A DNA stretch of 16,865 bases from the NCBI GenBank assembly GCA_035264765.1, contig DATFPQ010000306.1:1-16865 (forward strand), written 5' to 3'. The notes beneath the pieces were generated by a model. It did no database searches. It had not been told where the DNA came from and worked only from the letters and a program-made list of their open reading frames with translations. The translations under genes and the position numbers were made by a program. This document shows, piece after piece, positions 1 through 7,386 of this stretch. The stretch is from DATFPQ01 sp035264765 (GTDB lineage: Bacteria > Actinomycetota > Actinomycetes > Actinomycetales > Angustibacteraceae). Positions within the stretch are counted from its first letter, which is position 1; every line of letters starts with the position of its first letter.

Positions 1-1
1 G

Positions 2-187
2 CTGACCACCCGCGAGCTCGAGCTGCTCACCGAGCTGCCCTCGATGCGGACCGCGGAGGAGATCGCCACCTCGCTGTACGTCTCCGTCAACACCGTCAAG
101 ACCCACATGCGCGGCATCTACCGCAAGCTCGGCGTCAGCAACCGCCGCCAAGCGGTGGTCCTGGCCCGACGACGCGGCCTGCTCTGA
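2..187 (+). CDS. LuxR/LAL-type transcriptional regulator, C-terminal fragment (5' end outside window)
   Basis: The reading frame enters at the left edge and gives 61 residues before a TGA. They form a complete LuxR-type (GerE) helix-turn-helix: LTTRELELL at the start, AEEIATSLYVSVNTVKTHMR across the recognition helix, then IYRKLGVSNRRQAVVLARR. The element binds DNA as the C-terminal output domain of a transcription factor. The wording around LPSMRTAEEIA and the very short tail resemble the large ATP-binding MalT-like (LAL) regulators of actinobacteria more than short response regulators, but the N-terminal part that would decide this lies outside the window. It faces htpX convergently, with a 226-nt gap between. 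Family assignment is firm; subfamily and target genes are unknown. Confidence 0.85.
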   Translation: MTTRELELLTELPSMRTAEEIATSLYVSVNTVKTHMRGIYRKLGVSNRRQAVVLARRRGLL

Positions 188-226
188 CGACGGCCACACC
201 CTCGACTGGAGCAACCCCGCGGCGTT

Positions 227-292
227 CCCGCGTCATCGTGGCAACCAGCATCGCTGGGTGATGCGCCGTTGCCACGTTGTCGCCGACGCGGG
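227..292. terminator. Long three-segment hairpin between luxR-type gene and htpX, candidate bidirectional terminator
   Basis: Three nested inverted repeats share one axis: cccgcgtc (227-234) with gacgcggg (285-292), cgtggcaac (237-245) with gttgccacg (268-276), and gcatc (248-252) with gatgc (260-264). Together they give 22 perfect base pairs, broken only by a 2/8-nt internal loop and a 2/3-nt internal loop, around a 7-nt terminal loop. The hairpin lies 39 nt after the regulator's stop and about 120 nt beyond the end of the convergent htpX. There is no T-run, which is usual for actinobacterial hairpin terminators. A structured small RNA or repetitive palindromic element is an alternative. Confidence 0.5.
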
Positions 293-339
293 CGCGGGCC
301 CGGGCGAGTTGTCGCCGACGCGGGCGCCGGCCCGGGCGA
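276..339. repeat. 32-bp tandem duplication (two copies)
   Basis: Two adjacent 32-nt units start with gttgtcgccgacgcggg, at 276-307 and 308-339. They differ at one base (position 328 against 296). The first unit supplies the outer right arm of the preceding hairpin, so the second copy offers a competing arm. The rest of the gap (188-226 and 340-413) shows no gene or clear signal. Confidence 0.85.
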
Positions 340-413
340 ACTGCCCGCCACCGAGAATGCGCTTGCCCCGCAAGGAATCCCAGCCAGCCGGTCGACGTAC
401 GAACCGGGCCGGG

Positions 414-1283
414 TCAGCGGCGGTAGCCCGCCATCGCCTCCAGCCGGGCGATCCGCTCGGCCATTGGCGGGTGGGTGCTGAACATCCGAGAGATGCCCTC
501 GCCGCGGAACGGGTTGGCGATCATCAGGTGGCTGGAGCTGACCAGCTCGCGGTCCGGCGGAAGCGGAAGCGCCTGGGTGCCCAACTCCAGCTTGCGCAGG
601 GCCGAGGCCAGGGCCAGCGGGTCGCCGGTGAGCGTCGCGCCGTCCTCGTCGGCGTCGTACTCGCGAGTCCGGCTGATCGCCATCTGGATCACCGCGGCTG
701 CCAACGGGGCGGCGAGCGCGATCAGCATCATTGCGAACGGGTTCGGCCGGTCGTCGTCGTCGCCGCCGAAGCCGCCGCCGAAGAACAGCCCGATCTGGGC
801 CACCGAGGTGATGAGGCCGCCGATCGCCGCGGCGACCGACGAGGTGAGGATGTCGCGGTTGTAGACGTGCATCAGCTCGTGGCCGAGGACGCCGCGCAGC
901 TCACGCTCGTCCAGCATCTGCAGGATGCCCTCGGTGCAGCAGACGGCGGCGTTGCTGGGGTTGCGGCCGGTGGCGAAGGCGTTCGGCGCCATGGTCGGCG
1001 ACACGAAGAGCCGCGGCATCGGCTGGTGCGCGGCGGTGGAGAGCTGGCGAACGATCCGGTACATCGCCGGCTGCTCCGCCTCGCTCACCGGGTACGCCCG
1101 CATCGAGCGGATCGCGATCTTGTCGCTGTTCCAGTAACCGTAGGCAGTCGTCGCCACGCCCAGCAGAGCGAAGGCCCAGATGTACTTGCCGCCGCCGATG
1201 ACCGACCCGAGCAGCAGCAGCAGTCCGAAGATTCCGCCGAACAGCAGCGCCGTCTTCAGGCCGTTGTAGTGCTGATGGCGCAT
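414..1283 (-). CDS. htpX: HtpX-family M48 membrane zinc metalloprotease
   Basis: This 289-residue integral membrane protease belongs to family M48B, which cleaves damaged or misassembled membrane proteins at the cytoplasmic face. Two hydrophobic segments lie near the N-terminus (about 11-30 and 35-50). The zinc site is HELMH at 135-139, with Glu208 in REYDADEDGA as third ligand. Two more hydrophobic stretches (about 148-170 and 185-203) flank a DDDD loop, and the C-terminal FSTHPPMAERIARLEAM is characteristic. Length matches the family (about 285-295). The ATG at 1283 is chosen because it gives the standard N-terminus and has a purine-rich GGAAAG about 8 nt upstream; the open frame continues upstream only because of high GC. 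It lies 134 nt after nuoN on the same strand and may be transcribed separately. Stress induction is known for the family but not shown here. Confidence 0.95.
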   Translation of the reverse strand: MRHQHYNGLKTALLFGGIFGLLLLLGSVIGGGKYIWAFALLGVATTAYGYWNSDKIAIRSMRAYPVSEAEQPAMYRIVRQLSTAAHQPMPRLFVSPTMAPNAFATGRNPSNAAVCCTEGILQMLDERELRGVLGHELMHVYNRDILTSSVAAAIGGLITSVAQIGLFFGGGFGGDDDDRPNPFAMMLIALAAPLAAAVIQMAISRTREYDADEDGATLTGDPLALASALRKLELGTQALPLPPDRELVSSSHLMIANPFRGEGISRMFSTHPPMAERIARLEAMAGYRR

Positions 1284-1307
1284 CGAGCTCTTTCCACCTC
1301 TCGCCCG

Positions 1308-1355
1308 CCACCGCGCTGAAGGCGGTGGTCTCGTGTCTGTCAACGTGCCAGACAC
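1308..1355 (-). promoter_or_regulatory. htpX upstream region: -35-like TTGACA and two small inverted repeats
   Basis: Upstream of htpX on the minus strand there is a perfect TTGACA (1343 to 1338), but the hexamer 17 nt downstream (TTCAGC, 1320-1315) is a poor -10. The TTGACA overlaps the inverted repeat gtgtctg (1333-1339)/cagacac (1349-1355). A second inverted repeat, ccaccgc (1308-1314)/gcggtgg (1322-1328), has a 7-nt loop and would lie in the 5' leader. These are visible structures; a regulated promoter is inference. Confidence 0.35.
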
Positions 1356-1367
1356 CCACGGTCGTTC

Positions 1368-1415
1368 CCGCCGTCCGACCGGCCAAACGGTCCCTCTGCC
1401 TCCCGCGGACGGCGG
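1368..1415 (-). terminator. Candidate terminator hairpin after nuoN
   Basis: A 10-bp perfect inverted repeat, ccgccgtccg (1368-1377) with cggacggcgg (1406-1415), begins 2 nt past the nuoN stop codon on the minus strand. The loop contains a smaller accg/cggt pair (1378-1381, 1388-1391). Position and GC content fit a hairpin terminator or an mRNA 3'-end stabiliser for the nuo operon, separating it from htpX. There is no T-run, so termination is inferred. Confidence 0.5.
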
Positions 1416-1417
1416 CG

Positions 1418-3028
1418 TCAGGGCAGGTCGACCCCGCCGAGCAGGGCGACGAGCCCCTCGGGCAGCAGCGACAGCGCCAGGCATCCGGCGGCCGCGAGCG
1501 CCAGCGCGAGACGCTGGGCCCGCGGCTGCGGACCGAGGCGCTGCAGCGGCCCGGAACCGGCCGTACCTAGACCGGCCGACCCGGAACCCGCGGCACCCGA
1601 ACCGGCCGACCCGGAGCCCGCCGGACTCGACCGCACTGGCTCGGACGCCGCCCACTGAACGGGCTCCCCCGCCAGGTGGGCCGCCCACCGCAGGTACACC
1701 GCGATGCCGAGTACGACGTTGACGACGGCGACGGCGGCCAGGCCCCAGGCCTCGACCCCGACCACCGGCACCAGCGCCACCACCTTGGCCACCAGCCCCA
1801 TCACGCCCGGCGGCAGGCCGGCCAGGCAGAGCAGCGCGAACCCGAGGACCAGCGCGAGCACCGGGTCGCGGCGCCACATCCCGGCGTAGGCGTCGAGGCG
1901 GTGCCGCGAACGGTCGGGGTGCCGCTGCGCCACTCGGACCACGACGGCGAACGCGGTCAGCGATGCGACGACGTACGCCAGCAGGTAGGCAACGGACGCC
2001 GACACCGCGCCGTCCACGCCACCACCGACCGCCCCGCCGAGCGGTAGCACCACCCAGCCGGCCTGGGCGACGGTCGACCAGGCCAACAGCCGGACGACGG
2101 ACTGCTGGCGCAGTGCCACCAGGTTGCCGACCGTCATGGTGACGACGGCCAGGACCCCGACCGGTGGCGCCCACGACGCCGCCAGCCCGGGCGCGCCAAC
2201 CGCGAGCACCAGGACGACCGCGGCCAGGCCGGCCACCTTGGACGTCGTCGAGAGGAACGCCGCGACCGGCAACGGAGCGCCGGCGTACGTCTCGGGAGTC
2301 CACAGATGAAACGGCACCAGCGAGAGCTTGAACGCCGCGCCCGCCACCAGCAGGGCGAGCCCGACGCCGTGTACGGCGCCCAGGTCACCGAGCCGCGGCG
2401 ACACCGGCGCCCCCAGGAGGAGCGAACCGGAGGAGGCGTAGACCAGTGCCGCGCCGAGCACGAGCAACCCGAACGACAGGACCGAGGTCAACAGCAGCTT
2501 CAGCGCCGCCTCCGCGCCGCGGCCGTCCCGGCGCAGGGCAACCAACCCCACCACCGGCAGGGACGCCGTCTCCAGCGCCACGGCCAGCGAAGCCAGCTCC
2601 CGGGTGCCCGCGAGCGCGCACGCGCCCGCCGTCGCGGTGAGCATCAGCAGCAGCAGCTCAGGCCGAGTGCCGCCCTCCTCGACGTCGTCCTGCTCGCCGC
2701 CCGCGGGCCGCGGCCGCGCTCCCATGGCGAGCAGCAGGCAGACCAGCGCGCTGACCAGCACGATCGCCTGCAGGGCCAGGGTGAGCCGCGACACTTCATA
2801 TGCACAGCCGCCGTCGGGCCAGCAGAACGTCTCCCTGGTGCGCGAGCCGAGCGGGAGCAGCGCCGCGAGCCCGGCCACGACGCCCAGCGCGGCCACGACG
2901 TCGAGCAGCGTCCGCACGCCCGGCCGGCGACGGCCCAGCACAGCGTCCAGCGTGAGCACCAGCAGCGCGGCGAGCGCTGGCGCGAGGGCGGGGCGGAGCG
3001 CGAGCCAGTCGACGGACTGCACGATCAC
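1418..3028 (-). CDS. nuoN: NADH-quinone oxidoreductase (complex I) subunit N, antiporter-like
   Basis: NuoN is one of the three antiporter-like proton-pumping subunits of the complex I membrane arm. The 536-residue product is highly hydrophobic, with about 14 membrane segments. Expected charged residues are visible: Glu153 in VALETASLP, Lys177, Lys234 in AAFKLSLVPFHLWTPETY, Lys264 in STTSKVAGLA and Lys415 in GLVAKVV. The GTG at 3028 overlaps the nuoM stop by 4 nt (GTGA) and was preferred over the GTG at 3022. A Gly/Ser/Ala-rich linker (about residues 468-494) separates the last two membrane segments and looks like a lineage-specific insertion. It is the last gene of the operon, followed by a hairpin. 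Confidence 0.95.
   Translation of the reverse strand: MIVQSVDWLALRPALAPALAALLVLTLDAVLGRRRPGVRTLLDVVAALGVVAGLAALLPLGSRTRETFCWPDGGCAYEVSRLTLALQAIVLVSALVCLLLAMGARPRPAGGEQDDVEEGGTRPELLLLMLTATAGACALAGTRELASLAVALETASLPVVGLVALRRDGRGAEAALKLLLTSVLSFGLLVLGAALVYASSGSLLLGAPVSPRLGDLGAVHGVGLALLVAGAAFKLSLVPFHLWTPETYAGAPLPVAAFLSTTSKVAGLAAVVLVLAVGAPGLAASWAPPVGVLAVVTMTVGNLVALRQQSVVRLLAWSTVAQAGWVVLPLGGAVGGGVDGAVSASVAYLLAYVVASLTAFAVVVRVAQRHPDRSRHRLDAYAGMWRRDPVLALVLGFALLCLAGLPPGVMGLVAKVVALVPVVGVEAWGLAAVAVVNVVLGIAVYLRWAAHLAGEPVQWAASEPVRSSPAGSGSAGSGAAGSGSAGLGTAGSGPLQRLGPQPRAQRLALALAAAGCLALSLLPEGLVALLGGVDLP
1571..1630. repeat. 30-bp imperfect tandem repeat inside nuoN
   Basis: Two 30-nt units (1571-1600 and 1601-1630) match at 26 of 30 positions, each starting accggccgacccgga. 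On the coding strand they encode SGSAGSGAAG-like decapeptides, which create the low-complexity linker near the NuoN C-terminus. The repeat length is a multiple of three, so copy-number change would not break the frame. Confidence 0.8.
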
Positions 3029-4596
3029 ACCGACCCGCGGGCGAGCTCGAGCAGGCGCTGCACCGACGGCTCGGTGATCCTCAGGACCAGCCACGGCACG
3101 AGCCCCAGCACCAGGGTGAGGACGGCGAGCGGGACGCCGAGGGCCAGCTCGGGCCAGCCGGCGTCGGTGCTCCGGTCGTCCCCCGTGCCGGCGGTCAGCG
3201 CCGCGGCGGACCGGGCGTCTCCGTGCCAGACCGTGTAGAGCACGCGCAGCAGGTACGCCGCGGCGAGCGCGGTGCCGATGACGGCCAGGACCGCGAGGCT
3301 GCGCCAGAAGCCGCGTCCGGGCACGTCGACCACGGCGGCTCCGAGCGCCGAGCCCGGTGCCTGCCACGCGCCGTACACCGCCAGCAGCTCGCCCCAGAAC
3401 CCGGCCAGCCCGGGAAGGCCGAGCGCGGCGGCGCACCCGACGGCGAGGAGCGCGCCGAGGCGTGGGCGACGCTCGCGCAGGGCCGGACCGATCCGCGTCA
3501 GCGAGCCGCCGCCGCTGCGCTCCTTGAGCCCGCCGGCCACCACGAAGAGCAGGGCCGTGATGATGCCGTGGGCGACGTTCGCGAACAGCGCGCCCTGCAG
3601 TCCCTGCGGTGTGCCGGTCGCGATGCCGAGGGCGACGAAGCCCATGTGCGCCACGGAGGAGTAGGCCACCAGCCGCTTCAGGTCGCGCTCGACCAGGCAG
3701 ACCAGGCCGCCCCACAGGATGCCCACGACGCCCAGGGCGGCCAGCACCGGCGCCACCGCCCCGAAGCCGGCCGGCACGACGGGCACGACGATCCGGACCA
3801 TGCCGTAGCTGCCCATCTTCAGCAGGACGCCGGCCAGCAGGACCGAGCCGGCGGTCGGCGCGGCGGTGTGCGCCGCCGGCAGCCACGTGTGCAGCGGCCA
3901 GACCGGCACCTTGACCGCCAGCCCCGTGACCAGCAGCGCCGCGGCCACGACCTGGGTGCGGGCGTCCAGCCCGTTCCCGTGCGCCGAGGTCAGGGCGACC
4001 AGGTCGCTCGTGCCCGAGGCGACCGCCACGAGCACGATGCCGAGCAGCATCACGACTGACCCGAACGCCGTGTAGAGCACGAAGCGGGACGCGGCGTCCC
4101 GGCGTCCCGGCAGGTCGTGCGGGTCACCCCAGTTGCGGATGATCGCCCACATCGGCACCAGCACGACCTCGAAGGCCACGAAGAACAGGACCAGGTCGGC
4201 GGCGGTGAAGGTCGCCAGCGCGCCGCCCTCCACGGCGAGCAGTGCCGCCACCAGCGAGCGGGTCGAGGGTCCCTCGACCGGGCGGTACACCACGAGCAGC
4301 ACCGCGCCGAGGCTGAGCACGGCGGTGAGCAGAACCAGCGGCACGCTGATGCCGTCCAGGACGAAGTGCAGGCGGATCCCGAGGCTCGGGACCCACGGCA
4401 GGTTGACCTCGAGGTCCGGCCCCGCACTGCGCCACGGTTCGCCGACCAGCGTGAGCAGTGCCGCGGCCAGTGTCACCCCGGCGCAGACCAGGCCCGCGCC
4501 GGCGGCCACACCGTCCGCCGTGGTGCGCGGAAGCAGCAGCAGACCGGCGGCGCCGACCAACGGCACGCCGACCACGAGGAGCAGCAGCAGGCTCAT
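3025..4596 (-). CDS. nuoM: NADH-quinone oxidoreductase (complex I) subunit M, antiporter-like
   Basis: NuoM is the middle antiporter-like subunit of the membrane arm and pumps protons through a charged residue chain. The product has 523 residues, close to the family's usual 500-530, with about 14 membrane segments. Key residues are present: Glu143 in FVAFEVVLVPMW, Lys229 in AVKVPVWPLHTWLP, and Lys260 in LLKMGSYGMVRI, with the signature VERDLKRLVAYSSVAHMGF following. The ATG at 4596 overlaps the nuoL stop as ATGA. Its own TGA overlaps the nuoN GTG. Nothing looks truncated, so it should be a working pump module. Confidence 0.96.
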   Translation of the reverse strand: MSLLLLLVVGVPLVGAAGLLLLPRTTADGVAAGAGLVCAGVTLAAALLTLVGEPWRSAGPDLEVNLPWVPSLGIRLHFVLDGISVPLVLLTAVLSLGAVLLVVYRPVEGPSTRSLVAALLAVEGGALATFTAADLVLFFVAFEVVLVPMWAIIRNWGDPHDLPGRRDAASRFVLYTAFGSVVMLLGIVLVAVASGTSDLVALTSAHGNGLDARTQVVAAALLVTGLAVKVPVWPLHTWLPAAHTAAPTAGSVLLAGVLLKMGSYGMVRIVVPVVPAGFGAVAPVLAALGVVGILWGGLVCLVERDLKRLVAYSSVAHMGFVALGIATGTPQGLQGALFANVAHGIITALLFVVAGGLKERSGGGSLTRIGPALRERRPRLGALLAVGCAAALGLPGLAGFWGELLAVYGAWQAPGSALGAAVVDVPGRGFWRSLAVLAVIGTALAAAYLLRVLYTVWHGDARSAAALTAGTGDDRSTDAGWPELALGVPLAVLTLVLGLVPWLVLRITEPSVQRLLELARGSV

Positions 4597-6524
4597 CGCA
4601 ACGACACCCCCGCGACCGCGGCGGCCACCGCGCCGACCACGACCCACGTGAGGTACCCGGTAGCGACGCCGGTCGACACCCGCCGCAGGCCACGGCCGGC
4701 ACCGCGGGCGGCGACCGCACCCGCCCGCACGTAGGCGTCGACGACGTCCCGGTCGGCTCCAGTCACCACCCGGGCCACCGCCTGGACCGGCCGGACGACG
4801 AGCCGGTCCTGTACGACGTCGAGCCGGAAGCCGTCGGCGAGCGCCGCGCGGGCCCGATGCGGCAGGACGGCGACCGGGTCGCCGTGACGTTGGGCCAGTA
4901 GCGTTGCGCCGGTCGCTCCGGCAAGAGCCAGCAGCACGGCGAGCACCGCGGTGACGGGCGACAGGTGCACCTGACCCGGCACCACCGGACCGAGCAGCAG
5001 CAGGCCGCCGAACACGGTCGGCACCACCAGCAGGAGCAGTGGCACCGCCATCGTGGCCGGCAGCCGGTGCCGGTCCGCCGGCGTGACCGGCTCGTGCGGG
5101 CTGGGTGCGTCCCCGCGGGTCGGTGAGTCGTCGGCGACGAGCTCGGCCTCGGCGTCGTCGGTCGCCGCGGCGGCGGGCACCACCAGAAGCCAGGTCCGCG
5201 TCGCGTACACAGCCGTCACGAGCACGGTCAGGAGCCCCGCGACGAGCACCACCCAGCCCGCCACCGCGAGGGGGCCACCGGAGAGGGCGGTCTCCTCGGC
5301 GGCGCCGAGCACGGCCTCCTTCGACCAGAAGCCGGACAGCGGCGGCACGCCGGCGAGCGAGGCGAGGCCCAGCGTCAGCGCGACGGCCACCCACGGGGAC
5401 CGGCGTCCAGCGCCGGAGAGGCCCTCCAGCGCGGTGGTGTGCACCTGGTGCGCCAGGGCGCCCGCGGACAGGAACAGCAGCGCCTTGAAGCCGGCGTGCG
5501 AGAGCAGCTGCACAACGGACGGAGCCGCGCCGAGGTCTTCCGGCGCGATGGCCAGGGCGGCCAGCACGTAGGCGACCTGGCTGATCGTCGACCACGCCAG
5601 GACGCGCTTGAGGTCGCTCTGCGCGCAGGCGACGAGTGCAGAGCCCAGCATCGTGAGGGCGGTCAGGGCGGCCAGCGTGGCTCGGGCCGCCGGGGCCTCG
5701 ACCAGCAGCGGCAGCAGCCTGGCGAGCACGAAGCCACCGGCCGCGACCATGGTTGCCGCGTGGATGAGGGCGCTGATCGGCGTCGGGCCCTCCATCGCGT
5801 CGGGCAGCCAGGTGTGCAGCGGGAACTGCGCCGACTTGCCCACCACGCCGGCGATGAGAAGCAGCGAGGCCGCGGTGGCGGTGCCGGTGCCGAGCCCGCG
5901 CAGGGTCTGCGGGTCGAGCAGCGTGGAGATGCTCGTGGTTCCGACGGCGGCGAGCAGGACCACCACACCCAGCACGAACCCGATGTCGCCGACGCGCGTG
6001 ACCAGGAACGCCTTGACCGCCGCCCGCCGCGCTGCCTCCCGCTGGCTGTCGTGGCCGACGAGCAGGTACGAGCACAGGCCCATGACCTCCCAGCCGATCA
6101 GGAGCAGCAGCAGGTCGTCGGACTGGACGACGAGCAGCATGGCCGCGGTGAAGAGCGACACCGTCCAGGCGTAGGCGCGGTAGCGGGGGTCGTCGCCCTG
6201 GTAGGACACCGAGTAGACCTGAACGCAGAGCGCGACGACCGCCACCATGACGGCGACCACGGCGCTGAGCTGGTCGGCGCGCAGGTCGAGGACGACGCGG
6301 CCGGCGCCAGTGGGGACGGGCCCGAGAAACGCGATCCCGGTGGCGCTGCGGCCGGCGGACGTGGCCGCGAGCTCGGCGACCGCCGCGAGCAGTGCCCCCG
6401 CAGCGCCGGCCACGCCCAGACCCGCGGACACCCCACGTGCGTTGCGGGGCACCTGTCCGCCGACCAAAGCCGCGAGGGCGGGCAGCACCACAGCCAGACG
6501 CGCACCCCACACCAGGGCGCTCAC
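4593..6524 (-). CDS. nuoL: NADH-quinone oxidoreductase (complex I) subunit L, antiporter-like with lateral helix
   Basis: NuoL is the distal antiporter-like subunit, carrying the long lateral helix that braces the membrane arm. The 643-residue product has the core signature residues: Glu146 in GWEVMGLCSYLLVG, Asp180, Lys230 in VGKSAQFPLHTWLPDAM, His255 in ALIHAATMVAAG, His343/Lys347 in LLSHAGFKALLF, and Lys402 in FWSKEAV. An acidic hydrophilic loop (about 455-485) precedes the C-terminal part, where an amphipathic stretch (about 555-620) fits the lateral helix before the last membrane anchor (about 620-640). The GTG start at 6524 overlaps the nuoK stop by 4 nt. Presence of the full lateral helix argues for a genuine complex I arm rather than an Mrp antiporter. 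Confidence 0.96.
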   Translation of the reverse strand: MSALVWGARLAVVLPALAALVGGQVPRNARGVSAGLGVAGAAGALLAAVAELAATSAGRSATGIAFLGPVPTGAGRVVLDLRADQLSAVVAVMVAVVALCVQVYSVSYQGDDPRYRAYAWTVSLFTAAMLLVVQSDDLLLLLIGWEVMGLCSYLLVGHDSQREAARRAAVKAFLVTRVGDIGFVLGVVVLLAAVGTTSISTLLDPQTLRGLGTGTATAASLLLIAGVVGKSAQFPLHTWLPDAMEGPTPISALIHAATMVAAGGFVLARLLPLLVEAPAARATLAALTALTMLGSALVACAQSDLKRVLAWSTISQVAYVLAALAIAPEDLGAAPSVVQLLSHAGFKALLFLSAGALAHQVHTTALEGLSGAGRRSPWVAVALTLGLASLAGVPPLSGFWSKEAVLGAAEETALSGGPLAVAGWVVLVAGLLTVLVTAVYATRTWLLVVPAAAATDDAEAELVADDSPTRGDAPSPHEPVTPADRHRLPATMAVPLLLLVVPTVFGGLLLLGPVVPGQVHLSPVTAVLAVLLALAGATGATLLAQRHGDPVAVLPHRARAALADGFRLDVVQDRLVVRPVQAVARVVTGADRDVVDAYVRAGAVAARGAGRGLRRVSTGVATGYLTWVVVGAVAAAVAGVSLR

Positions 6525-6862
6525 GGAACCGGCTCGCTCGTCGGCACGACGTCGCGGGCCTCCGCCAGGTCGCGAGCGCCGCGCAGGTCGACGTCGCCGC
6601 GGCGACGGAACAGCAGCAGCACCACGGCGAGCGCGACCCCGACCTCGGCCGCCGCCACCGTCACCACGAACAGCGTCAGCACCTGCCCGCTGTGCAGGGC
6701 GTCCCGGTAGGCGGCGTCAAATGCGACGAGCAGCAGGTTGGCCGCGTTAAGAATCAGCTCGACGCCGATCAGGACCAGCACCGCGTTGCGCCGCGCCAGG
6801 ACGCCGTAGACGCCGGCGCCCGCGAGCACCGCGGACAGCAGCAGCGGGCCTGTCAGGTGCAT
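6521..6862 (-). CDS. nuoK: NADH-quinone oxidoreductase (complex I) subunit K
   Basis: NuoK is a small three-helix membrane subunit that links the quinone-proximal part of complex I to the antiporter-like pumps. The 113-residue product has both intramembrane glutamates of the family: Glu35 in LVLIGVELILNAANLLLVAF and Glu73 in VTVAAAEVGVALAVVLLLFR. A hydrophilic tail of about 25 residues follows the last helix, slightly longer than in many homologues. The ATG at 6862 shares one base with the nuoJ stop (TGATG). The long open frame continuing upstream is only a GC artefact. Confidence 0.95.
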   Translation of the reverse strand: MHLTGPLLLSAVLAGAGVYGVLARRNAVLVLIGVELILNAANLLLVAFDAAYRDALHSGQVLTLFVVTVAAAEVGVALAVVLLLFRRRGDVDLRGARDLAEARDVVPTSEPVP

Positions 6863-7386
6863 CAGTCGTCCTCCTCGCCGGAACCGAAGCCGTCTCGCGA
6901 GAGCACGAGCGCGGCCACCAGCGCGGCCAGGAGGAGCAGCGAGAGCAGCTCGAAGGGCAGCACCCAGGAGCCGAACAGCGACCGTGCCAGTGGCTGGGCG
7001 CGCGACCTCTCGGGATCGACCTGCACCAGCCGGCCGCCGACCGCCTCGACCAGGACGACCGCGAGCAGGCCCGCCGTCGCGGCGCCGGCCACGGCCGCGG
7101 CCAGCCGCTGCGGCCACGGCGCGTCGACGTCCGGCGCCCTGCCGATCGGCGCGCGGGTGAGCATGAGCGCGAACAGCACGAGCACGACGACGGCGCCGAC
7201 GTACACGAGCACCTGGACGAGCGCGACGACCTCGGCTCCGAGCACCAGGTAGCAGCCGGCGACCGCGCCGAGGGCCGTGACCAGCCACAACGCCGCGTGC
7301 ACGACCTGGCGGCTGGTCACCGCGAGGATCCCGGAGGCGGCTGCGAGCACGCCGACGAGGGCGAACAGCACGTCGCGAGCCGTCAC
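6862..7386 (-). CDS. nuoJ: NADH-quinone oxidoreductase (complex I) subunit J
   Basis: NuoJ is a five-helix membrane subunit next to NuoK and NuoA. The 174-residue product carries the family's most conserved stretch, LVQVLVYVGAVVVLVLFALML (helix 3, about 57-77), which contains the region that switches helix geometry during turnover. A periplasmic loop of about 25 residues (about 119-143) precedes the last membrane segment, and the tail is acidic (GSGEEDD). The GTG start at 7386 overlaps the nuoI stop by 4 nt. Length is normal for actinobacterial versions without the long C-terminal extension seen in some homologues. Confidence 0.94.
   Translation of the reverse strand: MTARDVLFALVGVLAAASGILAVTSRQVVHAALWLVTALGAVAGCYLVLGAEVVALVQVLVYVGAVVVLVLFALMLTRAPIGRAPDVDAPWPQRLAAAVAGAATAGLLAVVLVEAVGGRLVQVDPERSRAQPLARSLFGSWVLPFELLSLLLLAALVAALVLSRDGFGSGEEDD

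Noticed and set aside
258..1319. 353-codon plus-strand frame opposite htpX
   Set aside because: Low-complexity Arg/Ala/Glu-rich product without a domain, antisense to a clear HtpX.
414..2303. A 629-residue HtpX with a long N-terminal extension
   Set aside because: The extension is out-of-frame nuoN sequence; the ATG at 1283 has a ribosome binding site and gives the normal HtpX length.
4593..6524. NuoL as part of an Mrp Na+/H+ antiporter or group 4 hydrogenase
   Set aside because: The lateral-helix C-terminus, the neighbouring nuoA, J, K, M, N, and the absence of hydrogenase large subunit or mrp genes favour complex I.
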